From SVFI01 sp045588655 (GTDB lineage: Bacteria > Bacillota > Clostridia > Lachnospirales > Lachnospiraceae): a DNA stretch of 64,000 bases. Made by a program: the position numbers and the translations under genes. Location: NCBI GenBank assembly GCA_045588655.1, contig JAZNEP010000007.1, positions 1-64,000 of the forward strand, given 5' to 3'. The notes below the pieces were generated by a model that saw only the letters and a program-made list of their open reading frames with translations, ran no database searches and was not told where the DNA came from. This document shows positions 51,820-61,103 of the stretch, one piece after another; within the stretch, counting starts at the first letter, position 1, and each line of letters begins with the position of its first letter.

Positions 51820-52707
51820 TTAACGTATCAAATCAATTTCCGTTTTCCCGTCCACACATTTGTATTTATATGTGATCTTATGTTTTTTCAGGTTTTTGAT
51901 AAATACTTTATCAAGTTTTGGTACGCCCGGCGGACACTCTAAATGTAAATGCCACAAATCATACTGCGAAGCGGTTTTAAATCGAATTGCACCCTCATCG
52001 CCACGAAATCCTTCTGCCTGCATAAGTGCAAAGCTAAGCAATGAATCATACATATGATATACATCTGATACCGGCATATCAAATGTATCCGGCATATCCA
52101 CCTTACACTTGAAATCAATTCCTTTTTCATCACAAGATACAAACATATCCGACACAAGCGCAGCCAATACCGGATTTTCAACTCCGACCTGATTTTTGAA
52201 TGAGTCCAGAACCGCAAGCATATGCTCACATTCTCTTTCATCCGGGTCAAGACTGTAGCTTAATTTTTCTTTCATCTCCGACAATATCACATACATTCTC
52301 GGAATCTCATTTTCCAACGTCTCATAATATTTTTTCTTTGGAAACCAACTTTTCCACCTTTTAGACAAAATAAGATCCATCTTTTCATAATCATGAAAAG
52401 ACGGACATTTGTCATAATTGACCTGCTTTAATGTATTTGTTTCCATTTCTTTATATATCTCATCCAGAAGCGTTTCTATTTGAGCAAGAATCTGCGCTTT
52501 CATTTTTTTGCCTTCCTGCGCAGCTTCCTCATCCATCCAAAAAAACTGTATAGACTGGACATAGTTTGCAAAATCATGTCGTATTGTTCCTAATTTCTGA
52601 AAAAAAACTCGGTATGGCGCATACTTTTCTTCTGCCTGCTTCATATCTTCTATCAGATACGTAAGCCATGTATCTTTTTTAAAATGACCATGAAACAGAA
52701 AAAACAT
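51820..52707 (-). CDS. Soluble AgrC-like (GHKL) histidine-kinase homologue with degenerate ATPase domain
   Basis: The 295-residue protein has the HPK10-type H-box in TIRHDFANYVQ (His44), as in AgrC/ComD kinases. Unlike those, it has no membrane sensor segments. The N-box Asn motif (normally NLLDNAIEA-like) is replaced by DSLLSFALMQAEG (about 220-232). No clear glycine-rich ATP lid is seen. It may be a non-catalytic phosphotransfer or inhibitory partner of the LytTR regulator encoded 18 bases upstream. The call as kinase-like rests on the H-box and context and is moderate. Confidence 0.65.
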   Translation of the reverse strand: MFFLFHGHFKKDTWLTYLIEDMKQAEEKYAPYRVFFQKLGTIRHDFANYVQSIQFFWMDEEAAQEGKKMKAQILAQIETLLDEIYKEMETNTLKQVNYDKCPSFHDYEKMDLILSKRWKSWFPKKKYYETLENEIPRMYVILSEMKEKLSYSLDPDERECEHMLAVLDSFKNQVGVENPVLAALVSDMFVSCDEKGIDFKCKVDMPDTFDMPVSDVYHMYDSLLSFALMQAEGFRGDEGAIRFKTASQYDLWHLHLECPPGVPKLDKVFIKNLKKHKITYKYKCVDGKTEIDLIR

Positions 52708-52725
52708 AACAAACTCCCTTAAAGA

Positions 52726-53433
52726 TTAAATATGTAATGCAATTATTTCTTTTACATTTTTATAATGTCTGCGACTGACCGGAATACGACTACCATCCGA
52801 AACAGTAATCCCATCCTCTTTTGAAAAAGATCTGACTTTAAATACATTACATGCAAAACTCTGATGCGTCGTGAGAATATAATCCGGTAACATAGCGGTA
52901 AGTTCTGACAACTTGGATGTCACTTCAATGGATTCACCTTTTTCAAGATAAATCATACAATTTCGATTAAAAATCTCAATGTAAAGAATCTCATCAACTT
53001 TCACACGATGGAGTTTACCACCGGTACCGGGTACCGTGATGGTTTTTACTTCTTGATTCTCTACAATTTCCATCGCTCTTTCTACAGAAGAATAAAGCTT
53101 TGTATCATCAATCGGTTTGGAAAGAAAATAAACCGGGTCTGCATCAAACACGCTACTTGCAAGCTGTGCGTATCCCGATAATAAAATCACCTTTATCTGT
53201 GGATAATCATCACGTATCTGTTTGGCTATTACTATACCGTCTGCCTCCCCAAGCGCTATATCAAGAATAAGAATATTCGTTTTGCCATTTTGCTGGTTAT
53301 AAATCCAGTCATGTAAATCTTCTGCATTATATAAACATGTACATTCTATTTTATTTTGAAATCTTCGATCTAACAAATCTTTTACATGATCAGTGATTCT
53401 CTTATCATCATCACATATAACAACATGAAACAT
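52726..53433 (-). CDS. LytTR-family response regulator
   Basis: The 235-residue protein has an N-terminal receiver domain (about 1-120: acidic pocket CDDD, phospho-Asp in LILDIALGEADG near 58, conserved Lys in LSKPIDD near 107). A C-terminal LytTR DNA-binding domain follows (about 135-235, with IEIFNRNCMIY and RIPVSRRHYKNV). This AgrA/LytR class usually works with GHKL kinases. The neighbour 18 bases downstream is a degenerate soluble GHKL protein. It has a consensus promoter and starts with an ATG after GAGGTGAG. Confidence 0.92.
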   Translation of the reverse strand: MFHVVICDDDKRITDHVKDLLDRRFQNKIECTCLYNAEDLHDWIYNQQNGKTNILILDIALGEADGIVIAKQIRDDYPQIKVILLSGYAQLASSVFDADPVYFLSKPIDDTKLYSSVERAMEIVENQEVKTITVPGTGGKLHRVKVDEILYIEIFNRNCMIYLEKGESIEVTSKLSELTAMLPDYILTTHQSFACNVFKVRSFSKEDGITVSDGSRIPVSRRHYKNVKEIIALHI

Positions 53434-53483
53434 CTACTCACCTCGCTGTTTGTATCCATATAACATGTATACATACTATTATT

Positions 53484-53512
53484 ATTTTATGTTTTTTTCG
53501 AACATTAGTCAA
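53484..53512 (-). promoter_or_regulatory. Promoter of the LytTR regulator operon
   Basis: On the minus strand TTGACT (53512-53507) and TAAAAT (53489-53484) are 17 bases apart, about 50 bases before the regulator gene. Confidence 0.65.
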
Positions 53513-53522
53513 CTCCATTCAA

Positions 53523-53557
53523 AAAAAAGCAGACATTCAGTGTCTGTCTGCTTTTTT
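53523..53557 (-). terminator. Intrinsic terminator after the unknown membrane-protein gene
   Basis: AAAAAAGCAGACA (53523-53535) pairs with TGTCTGCTTTTTT (53545-53557). The A run at 53521-53528 gives a U tract on minus-strand RNA. Confidence 0.85.
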
Positions 53558-53561
53558 CTCT

Positions 53562-55199
53562 TTATTCCTTTATTTCCATTACTTGCGTCAGTGGATCTCC
53601 TTCAGAATATGTCACTGTAATCTTTTGTCCTTCTTTATAAGTGACAATGGAAAGAGTCTCCTCGTTCGAGAGATCAATATCAAAAATTTCTTCATAGCCA
53701 TCTAATGTAAAATAAATATGTGAAGTACCGTCAATTACCACCGATGCATACGTCTGAATAGTTCCGGAAGCAGTCTTTATATCTTCCATTGCTGTATTTT
53801 TAAGGCCGTTCATCGACAACAACTGATTATATGCTTTTCTACACTCTTTTACGGTATCACCGATTGCCACCCATTGATACTTCTGAATATTTACCATCGC
53901 ATATTTCTTGACTAGTCCTGCATCGTCTTTTAATGCCATAAAATAAGTCGGCTCATTTGATATATTGAGAAGAAGCGGGAAAGTTGCATGATAACCAAGA
54001 TTTTGAACCTGTCCTTCGGCTGATGACATCGCAGAATCTTCAATTGCACCTTCAATCTCATATAATCTTGTTTCCATCGTTCTCTGATTCATCAAAACAA
54101 AACCTACATTTGACTGATCACCACTCACACTTGTCACTCCCGAATATACCCACACATCATCATCCATTGCAATGTAGTTATATCCGTTAGTTGTCTGCAG
54201 ACAATCTTTCTGACCGAGCACACTGTTGAAATAACCGTGCTTTAATGTACCGCTATAATCGTATAAATCAATCAATAACTCTGCTTGATATACTTTGTCT
54301 ACCCATTGTGGTACATCTTCTACTTTATAATCCACACATTCACCCGTAATCGCATTGCAAATCACAACATTACCAACCGTTTGACCACCAAATAATCCAA
54401 TATTAAATTTTTTGACCGGACATATCCAATAAGGCGTTCCCTCTTCATCAATTTCAAAGAAAATCTGATCCGCAAATATATAAGTTGGATACTGAAATCT
54501 CAGATGTCGAAAAATATAACGGTTAAAATATTCGGACTGAGAGTATTTAATGCCTTCTTCTAATTTAACGCACTCCGTATTCTGCGTAGTCATATCAATT
54601 CGAATATATGCCGGGATTCCGTTTTTCTGATTCGTTAACCATTTAATTACACTTGCATATCTAAGCGGGGTCACTCGAACCGGTTTGTCCTGATAATTAA
54701 TTTGTGTATAATCATCCGCTACTTCAAACTGTGAAACCATATCTACCATACTTCCCATCTTTCGATTTCCAAGTATGGATGCTGATGCACGATCAAGAAG
54801 TGGAATCATATTAAAATCTATTTCCTTAATATCCTGCGTAAACTCTCTCTCCTGTACCGTCATCAGCTGCTGATATTTCTTTGCATTGATTACCGGTGAT
54901 GATAATAAAGAGCCTATTATAAAAATCACTCCAAGAACACCGCATAAATAAAAAATATATTTCGCAACTTGCATATCGCCTGCTGATACTCTAAGTCCAC
55001 CACTTGTAAATCTAATATAGCCTGTCTTTTTGGTTGAATAAATCGCTACAGCACATGCAATCATAGCAACCAATCCAATCATGAAAGCCCACATTCCGGT
55101 TGAATGAATATTAATCGCCGGAATTGTAACATAGTAGTAAACTGCGATTGCAATCAAAAGTAATACAATAAATAATATCTTATGTGTAATTTTTTTCAT
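53562..55199 (-). CDS. Unknown membrane protein with three N-terminal helices and a large soluble domain
   Basis: I do not recognise the family with confidence. The 545-residue protein has membrane helices at about 7-26, 36-56 and 83-104, then a beta-rich soluble region of about 430 residues. That region has repeated aromatic/Gly blocks such as FRHLRFQYPTYIFADQ and GTPYWICPVKKF, which suggests a propeller-like or Cache-like fold facing outside. No catalytic motif stands out. It lies between the EF-G paralogue and the LytTR operon, with a ribosome site GGAGG and its own terminator, so it is probably monocistronic. A role in envelope sensing is a guess only. Confidence 0.75.
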   Translation of the reverse strand: MKKITHKILFIVLLLIAIAVYYYVTIPAINIHSTGMWAFMIGLVAMIACAVAIYSTKKTGYIRFTSGGLRVSAGDMQVAKYIFYLCGVLGVIFIIGSLLSSPVINAKKYQQLMTVQEREFTQDIKEIDFNMIPLLDRASASILGNRKMGSMVDMVSQFEVADDYTQINYQDKPVRVTPLRYASVIKWLTNQKNGIPAYIRIDMTTQNTECVKLEEGIKYSQSEYFNRYIFRHLRFQYPTYIFADQIFFEIDEEGTPYWICPVKKFNIGLFGGQTVGNVVICNAITGECVDYKVEDVPQWVDKVYQAELLIDLYDYSGTLKHGYFNSVLGQKDCLQTTNGYNYIAMDDDVWVYSGVTSVSGDQSNVGFVLMNQRTMETRLYEIEGAIEDSAMSSAEGQVQNLGYHATFPLLLNISNEPTYFMALKDDAGLVKKYAMVNIQKYQWVAIGDTVKECRKAYNQLLSMNGLKNTAMEDIKTASGTIQTYASVVIDGTSHIYFTLDGYEEIFDIDLSNEETLSIVTYKEGQKITVTYSEGDPLTQVMEIKE

Positions 55200-55271
55200 C
55201 TTTTCCTCCGGTCTTATATCACTTTTTTGTATGGTTTAAATCGTACACGCATGCAAATTACACCTATAATA

Positions 55272-55306
55272 AATCCCGATATCCTGGCTGTCAAGATATC
55301 GGGATT
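55272..55306 (-). terminator. Probable terminator after the EF-G paralogue
   Basis: AATCCCGATATC (55272-55283) pairs perfectly with GATATCGGGATT (55295-55306). Flanking T runs are weak on both strands, so efficiency is uncertain. Confidence 0.6.
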
Positions 55307-55374
55307 ATTGTTAATGATTATTTCATAATTTAAATAGTTACATTTGAATAACTACAGATTTAAGTACCTACCAA

Positions 55375-57465
55375 TTAATCGGTCTCTTCATCTGTCAGTT
55401 TGCTCTGTCTTGCTTCTACTTCTTTTTCCTGTACATCAGATGGTGCCTGTTCATAACGTGAAAATTCGTAAGAATATGTGCCCTGACCACCAGTCATAGA
55501 TCGAAGTACCGTACAATATCCAAAGAGAGAGCTTACCGGAATATCGGCTTCAATAATCTGCTTTCCACCCGGCACAGGATTCATTCCAAGCACTCTTCCT
55601 CTACGTTTATTCAAATCACCCATGATATCTCCAGTATACGAATCCGGAACACATACTTTCAATGAGGCGATTGGTTCAAGCAATACCGGCGAACCATCCA
55701 TAAATCCTTTTTTAAATGCCTGAATTGTCGCTTTTTTGAATGCCATTTCAGAAGAATCAACCGGATGATAAGATCCATCGTAAAGAATACCCTTTACTCC
55801 AACTACCGGATATGCAGCTAAAGGACCTTTCAATACAGATTCCTGCATTCCTTTTTCAACTGCAGGGAAGTAATTCTTAGGAACTGCTCCACCCACAACT
55901 TCCTGTTCAAATTCATAAACTTTTTCCAAATCACCCAACGGCTCAAAACGCATCTTTACATGACCATACTGACCGTGTCCACCAGATTGTTTCTTGTATT
56001 TTGCTTCTACATCGACTTTCTTTTTGATAGTCTCTCTATAAGCCACCTTCGGTTTAGATAATTCAATTTCCACTTTGTACTCATTCAAAAGTCTGCTCAC
56101 AACAATCTCAAGCTGCTGGTCACCCATACCATAAATCAGCATCTGACCGTTTTCTGTATCATTTACTACTTTTAATGTCTGATCTTCATGCGTCATCTTC
56201 TGCAAAGATTGCGCTGCTTTATCAATTTCAGATTTGTTTTTCACTTTATAGCGCATATAGGTATACGGTACCGAAATATCTGCTTTGGCATACTGAATCG
56301 GTGTTGCTTTGGTCGATAATGAATTACCTGTTCTTGCTGCTGTAAGTTTGGCTAAAGCACCAATATCTCCGGCATGAAGCTCTGATACTTCTACCGGTTT
56401 AGAACCTTGCAGTACATATAATTTGCCGATTTTCTCTTCAATATCTTTGTCTTTGTTGTATAAAAGATCATCTGTCTTTATTACACCGGAACATACTTTA
56501 ATTAATGAGTACTTACCAATGTACGGATCCACAATCGTTTTGAATATGTATGCAGATTTTGCCTTTGAAAAATCGTAATTTGCCTCATATATTTCATTTG
56601 TTTTTAAATTAATACCAGCAATTTCTCTGTTTTCCGGACTCGGCATATACTTCACGATATCATCAAGAAGCGTGTACACACCCTGACATAAAATGCTTGA
56701 TCCCATTGAAATAGGTACAAGACTTCCATCCACTACATTATTTCGAAGCGCTGCACGAATTTCATCCGGTGAGAAGGTTTCTCCTGAGAAATAACGATCC
56801 ATCATTTCTTCTGAGGTCTCTGCCACCGCTTCCATCAATGTCTCTCTGTATGTTTCCAAGTAAGGCACACTATACTCTGGAATAGTGTCTTCAAGCGCAT
56901 CCTTACCCTGCCAACGATAGCCTGTTTCACTGACAACATTTACATATCCTACAAATTTTTCATTTTCACGGATTGGAAAATGGAATGGTGCAATTTTCTT
57001 ACCATAAGCTTCTGTCAAATCTTCCACTACCTGTTTAAAGGATGCATTATCCACATCCATATCTGATACGTACACCATACGTGGGAGTTTATATTTATCA
57101 CAAAGTTCCCATGCTTTTAAAGATCCGACTTCCACTCCCGCTTTTCCGGAGATTACGATAATCGCTGCATCTGCTGCAGAAACCGCTTCCTCCACTTCAC
57201 CTACAAAATCAAAATATCCAGGAGTATCCAAGATGTTAATTTTGGTATCTTCCCATTCGATCGGAATCATACTTGTTGAAATGGAAAAATGACGTTTCTG
57301 TTCTTCCTTTCCATAATCACTGACCGTATTTCCATCAGTTACTTTTCCGATTCTGGAAGTGATACCACTAAGGTATGCCATTGCTTCTGCCAAAGATGTC
57401 TTACCACATCCACCATGTCCAAGCAATACGATGTTTCGAATTTTATCCGTTGTGTAGACCTTCAT
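55375..57465 (-). CDS. Elongation factor G paralogue (EF-G2 type)
   Basis: The 696-residue protein has all five EF-G domains. G1 is GHGGCGKT (16-23). G3 reads DTPGYFDF (80-87) with Tyr84 where housekeeping EF-G has the catalytic His; Tyr is also found in the T. thermophilus EF-G-2 subfamily. G4 reads SDMD (134-137) instead of NKMD. Switch I reads HFSIS (60-64) rather than GITI. This implies weak or altered GTP hydrolysis and is not a standard translocase. Some EF-G2 proteins support translation without GTPase. Which role applies here is unknown. The start has GGAGG 9 bases upstream. The canonical fusA with rpsL/rpsG is not in the window. Confidence 0.88.
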   Translation of the reverse strand: MKVYTTDKIRNIVLLGHGGCGKTSLAEAMAYLSGITSRIGKVTDGNTVSDYGKEEQKRHFSISTSMIPIEWEDTKINILDTPGYFDFVGEVEEAVSAADAAIIVISGKAGVEVGSLKAWELCDKYKLPRMVYVSDMDVDNASFKQVVEDLTEAYGKKIAPFHFPIRENEKFVGYVNVVSETGYRWQGKDALEDTIPEYSVPYLETYRETLMEAVAETSEEMMDRYFSGETFSPDEIRAALRNNVVDGSLVPISMGSSILCQGVYTLLDDIVKYMPSPENREIAGINLKTNEIYEANYDFSKAKSAYIFKTIVDPYIGKYSLIKVCSGVIKTDDLLYNKDKDIEEKIGKLYVLQGSKPVEVSELHAGDIGALAKLTAARTGNSLSTKATPIQYAKADISVPYTYMRYKVKNKSEIDKAAQSLQKMTHEDQTLKVVNDTENGQMLIYGMGDQQLEIVVSRLLNEYKVEIELSKPKVAYRETIKKKVDVEAKYKKQSGGHGQYGHVKMRFEPLGDLEKVYEFEQEVVGGAVPKNYFPAVEKGMQESVLKGPLAAYPVVGVKGILYDGSYHPVDSSEMAFKKATIQAFKKGFMDGSPVLLEPIASLKVCVPDSYTGDIMGDLNKRRGRVLGMNPVPGGKQIIEADIPVSSLFGYCTVLRSMTGGQGTYSYEFSRYEQAPSDVQEKEVEARQSKLTDEETD

Positions 57466-57549
57466 TATTTGCTACCTCCAAGTTTTTAATTTTGTAACGA
57501 TTCTACCTTCGACCCGGAATTGGCTGACAACTCCTCGCTACATAGGTAC

Positions 57550-57578
57550 ATTTTACTAAATTGTATCGTTTTTTACAA
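57550..57578 (-). promoter_or_regulatory. Probable promoter of the EF-G paralogue
   Basis: On the minus strand TTGTAA (57578-57573) and TAAAAT (57555-57550) are 17 bases apart. The leader is about 80 bases. Confidence 0.5.
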
Positions 57579-57624
57579 TCATTTTTTGTAAATATACCCA
57601 AAAAAATTTAAATATTCTATCCGA

Positions 57625-57653
57625 TTGACATTCGCGCTTTAAAGGACTAAAAT
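57625..57653 (+). promoter_or_regulatory. Promoter of tyrA-aroA
   Basis: A perfect TTGACA (57625-57630) and TAAAAT (57648-57653) are 17 bases apart, about 38 bases before tyrA. Confidence 0.7.
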
Positions 57654-57691
57654 ACAAAAAGATAGATTATATACCAGAAGAGGATAACATT

Positions 57692-58807
57692 ATGTCTCAT
57701 ACAATATATGATTTTAACAAGATTACATGCAGTTTCATTGGTCTTGGACTGATTGGCGGTTCCATTGCCAAGGCATTGCGTCAAGCCTATCCTAATATCC
57801 GATTGATTGCATACGATCTTGATAAAGCATCTTTAAAACTGGCTTTAGAACAAAACGTCATTTCACAATATGAAACTTCACTCTGCTCTGACTTATTTCA
57901 GTGTGATTTTCTTTTTTTATGTGCTCCGGTCAATCGTAATGATACCATGCTCAAAGAGATTGGAAATAAAATAAAAGCCGGAACAATAATTACCGATGTG
58001 GGCAGCGTCAAACAGACTACCCATCAGGCAATTATGGAAGCCGGATTATCTCATATGTTTATCGGTGGCCATCCAATGGCCGGAAGTGAAAAAACCGGTT
58101 TTTCCAATTCCAATCCTCTTCTTTTAGAAAATGCATATTATATCCTGACCCCAACTAAAGAGGTACCGACATCAAAAGTAGATGAACTAAAAGCACTCAT
58201 ACAAGCACTTGGGGCACTTCCACTTGTTCTTGACAGTAACAAGCACGATTATATTACTGCTGCAGTCAGCCACATTCCACATATCATCTCTGCCTGCCTT
58301 GTTAATCTGGTACAAAAGTCAGATGATGCAGACGGACTTATGAAAATGATTGCGGCCGGAGGTTTTAAAGATATCACACGAATCTCATCCTCATCCCCTG
58401 TCATGTGGCAATCTATATGTTTAACCAACACAGAAAATATTCGTAAACTACTTTCTTCTTATATTCAGGATTTACAGGCGGTAGAAAAAGATTTGGAATC
58501 ACGTTCCAAACAAGAACTATTTGATTTGTTTTCCACTGCAAAGGAATATAGAGATGGTTTTGCTTCCGGAGGATATGGTCCGATTAAGAAAGAATATGAT
58601 ATTTATGTGGATATTCCGGACATTCCGGGTTCTTTGGCACAAACAGCCAATATACTTGCACTTCATGGACTTAGTATAAAAAATATCGGAATCATGCATT
58701 CAAGAGAATTTCAAGAAGGAGCACTTCGCATTGAGTTTTATGACGAAGCAACAGAAAAAACTGCAATAGACGTATTACGAAAAAATCATTATACGATATA
58801 TGAATAA
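57692..58807 (+). CDS. tyrA: Prephenate dehydrogenase with ACT domain
   Basis: The enzyme oxidises prephenate to 4-hydroxyphenylpyruvate in tyrosine synthesis. The 371-residue protein has an N-terminal Rossmann domain with FIGLGLIGGSIAKAL (about 15-29), an active-site His block GGHPMAGSEKTGF (about 127-139) and the helical dimer domain. A C-terminal ACT domain (about 300-371) starts near VDIPDIPGSLA and is the likely tyrosine-sensing site. It forms an operon with aroA, 52 bases downstream. An AGAGGA site precedes the ATG. Confidence 0.94.
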   Translation: MSHTIYDFNKITCSFIGLGLIGGSIAKALRQAYPNIRLIAYDLDKASLKLALEQNVISQYETSLCSDLFQCDFLFLCAPVNRNDTMLKEIGNKIKAGTIITDVGSVKQTTHQAIMEAGLSHMFIGGHPMAGSEKTGFSNSNPLLLENAYYILTPTKEVPTSKVDELKALIQALGALPLVLDSNKHDYITAAVSHIPHIISACLVNLVQKSDDADGLMKMIAAGGFKDITRISSSSPVMWQSICLTNTENIRKLLSSYIQDLQAVEKDLESRSKQELFDLFSTAKEYRDGFASGGYGPIKKEYDIYVDIPDIPGSLAQTANILALHGLSIKNIGIMHSREFQEGALRIEFYDEATEKTAIDVLRKNHYTIYE

Positions 58808-58859
58808 AATTATATTTCTCATGATTTGGTTATAAAATTGATATAAAGGAGTCTTATAT

Positions 58860-60137
58860 ATGTTACTAAAGCACGCAAAAAAAATGACTGGTACCGTCAG
58901 CGTACCCGGCGACAAATCGATTTCACATCGTGCAGTTATGTTTGGTTCATTAGCCAAAGGTACTACACGAGTTACGCATTTTTTACAAGGAGCAGACTGT
59001 CTTTCAACCATTGCCTGCTTCAAAAAGCTAGGAATAGAGATTGAAAACAATCCAGACGAGATTTTGATTCACGGAAAAGGCCTTCACGGACTAACGGCTC
59101 CATCCGAAATTCTTGACGCCGGCAACAGCGGAACCACCACCAGACTCATCGCAGGCATTTTAGCTGCACAGAATTTTAACGTTACACTGACCGGGGATGC
59201 TTCTATTTGTAAGCGCCCTATGAAGCGGATTATTACGCCACTTTCTATGATGGGAGCTCATATAACAAGTAAAGCCGGAAATGATTGTGCACCACTCTAT
59301 ATCGAAGGTACACAATTACACGGAATTCATTACAATTCACCGGTTGCTTCCGCTCAGGTAAAATCATCCATCCTTCTGGCCGGACTATACGCAGATAGTA
59401 AGACCAGTGTTACAGAACCGTTTTTAAGCCGCAATCATACAGAACTTATGCTTCGCGCATTTGGTGCCACAGTTACCAGTCAGGAAACAACAGCGGTGAT
59501 TGAACCAGCCCCTGCTCTTCATGCCATGGAAATTGATGTTCCGGGAGATATCTCATCCGCTGCTTATTTTATTGCAGCCGGACTCATTGTTCCAAATTCT
59601 GAGATATTAATCAAAAATGTCGGAATCAACAAAACCAGAGATGGAATTTTAAAAGTAGCATTAGAAATGGGGGGCGATATCACCATAATGAATGAACGTA
59701 GCAACGGTGGTGAACCAACTGCAGACCTTCTTGTACGTTCCTCAAATTTAAATGGAATCACAATCGAAGGTGAACTGATTCCTACATTAATTGATGAAAT
59801 ACCTGTCATTGCTGTGATGGCGGCCGTCGCCAGCGGAACTACCATAATAAAAGATGCCGCCGAATTAAAGGTAAAAGAATCCGACCGCATCGCTATTGTT
59901 ACCGAAAATCTCAAAAAAATGGGATGTGACATTACTCCGACAGATGACGGAATGATTATAAATGGAGGAAAACCGCTCCATGGCTCTTCTCTTGATTCCT
60001 ATCTGGATCATCGAATTGCCATGAGTTTTGCAATCGCTGCACTGATTGCAGATGGGGATACGGAAATGAAAGATGCCGAATGTGTCAACATCTCATATCC
60101 GACCTTTTATTCTGATCTAAACGGACTCATTTCCTAA
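58860..60137 (+). CDS. aroA: EPSP synthase (3-phosphoshikimate 1-carboxyvinyltransferase)
   Basis: The enzyme condenses shikimate 3-phosphate with PEP; its product is the substrate of AroC (23.7 kb). The 425-residue protein shows PGDKSISHRAVM near the start, DAGNSGTTTRL (about 86-96), the KRPMKRI block (about 116) and the catalytic LDHRIAMSFA region near 380. The PGDKS-type start and GNSGTTTRL pattern resemble class II enzymes, which tolerate glyphosate better than class I; this is an inference from pattern. A GGAG site precedes the ATG. Its 3' end overlaps the convergent acyltransferase gene by 11 bases. Confidence 0.95.
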   Translation: MLLKHAKKMTGTVSVPGDKSISHRAVMFGSLAKGTTRVTHFLQGADCLSTIACFKKLGIEIENNPDEILIHGKGLHGLTAPSEILDAGNSGTTTRLIAGILAAQNFNVTLTGDASICKRPMKRIITPLSMMGAHITSKAGNDCAPLYIEGTQLHGIHYNSPVASAQVKSSILLAGLYADSKTSVTEPFLSRNHTELMLRAFGATVTSQETTAVIEPAPALHAMEIDVPGDISSAAYFIAAGLIVPNSEILIKNVGINKTRDGILKVALEMGGDITIMNERSNGGEPTADLLVRSSNLNGITIEGELIPTLIDEIPVIAVMAAVASGTTIIKDAAELKVKESDRIAIVTENLKKMGCDITPTDDGMIINGGKPLHGSSLDSYLDHRIAMSFAIAALIADGDTEMKDAECVNISYPTFYSDLNGLIS

Positions 60138-61080
60138 TCAACCACAAAATACATTCGATTACAGGCATTTGAAATAAATAAATCGGATAGGTCCAAGAAG
60201 AAAGTCTTGCAAACAGGACTTTCTTTTTTTCGTCCATCGGTATTCGTGATACAAAAAGCATCAATACAGCCACAGCATATAGCGCAATTACCACAAAATC
60301 AATCCCACTTCTGCGCCCAAAATTAGTATAAATAAATACACATGAAAGAATCAGATTTGCAAAAATATACAAAACAAGCATGCTCTTATGCTTTTTACCC
60401 TTTTCCTCTCCCTCAATCTGACTATTCCACTTATGATATATATAGTTGGACAGAAAACCAACAAATATCCCCAGAGAAAGTCCTGCTATAGCACGCAAAA
60501 CCGCATGATAGGAAAAAATCACATCAATCTTTCGAATCAACTCAAAATAATATTGGTAAATCAAAAACGAAATCATCGGACACAGAATATATCCGCCGAC
60601 TTTTCCGGTGAGCATTAATAATCCAAGCAACAGTACGCTCCCCCAAAACAGAGAAGCGACATACCAATTTGCACTAATCAGTACCTCATTCCCTAGAGGT
60701 CCGCATTGCAACATAAGAAACTCCGCCCAACCGGATTTGACATAGTGCACCACATCCCACACCGACCAGTGATTTTGTATTATTTTAACTAAAAGCATAC
60801 AAAAAAGGCTGATCAGATATAACGGGTATAACCGAATTAGTCTGGCTCCAATATAGTAGCCAAACTGAGCTAATCGCTCCGCAAATCTTCCGCCTTTCAT
60901 TTTTTGCGTATAAAATGAATATATGCCATAACCAGAGAGAACAAAAAAGAACTCCACGCCCAAATATCCTGCTCTGAAAATTTTAGAATCAATTTTTGAA
61001 AAAAAATGAAAACCGAGCACGGCAATACAGAAGAAAAATCTCCATAATTCAACTGTATGCTCTCTGCCCGGTTTTCTCAT
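60127..61080 (-). CDS. Acyltransferase 3 family membrane protein
   Basis: The 317-residue protein has about 9-10 hydrophobic helices and the acyltransferase-3 start ELWRFFFCIAVLGFHFF, with the conserved His of the family, and the FFVLSGYGIYS block (about 45-55). Such proteins O-acetylate surface sugars, peptidoglycan or exopolysaccharide. It is the last gene of a likely PilZ - zinc-ribbon/SHOCT - acyltransferase operon, 23 bases after the SHOCT gene, so c-di-GMP control of surface modification is conceivable. The ribosome site is weak. The acceptor cannot be told from sequence. Confidence 0.85.
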   Translation of the reverse strand: MRKPGREHTVELWRFFFCIAVLGFHFFSKIDSKIFRAGYLGVEFFFVLSGYGIYSFYTQKMKGGRFAERLAQFGYYIGARLIRLYPLYLISLFCMLLVKIIQNHWSVWDVVHYVKSGWAEFLMLQCGPLGNEVLISANWYVASLFWGSVLLLGLLMLTGKVGGYILCPMISFLIYQYYFELIRKIDVIFSYHAVLRAIAGLSLGIFVGFLSNYIYHKWNSQIEGEEKGKKHKSMLVLYIFANLILSCVFIYTNFGRRSGIDFVVIALYAVAVLMLFVSRIPMDEKKKVLFARLSSWTYPIYLFQMPVIECILWLIRK

Positions 61081-61103
61081 ATTTCATATTTCCATTTCAG
61101 TTA

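Noticed and set aside
53440..53475. ATGTATACAT near the LytTR promoter as another GntR operator
   Set aside because: It differs from TTGTATACAA at the flanking positions and lies downstream of the -10 box; probably AT-rich chance.
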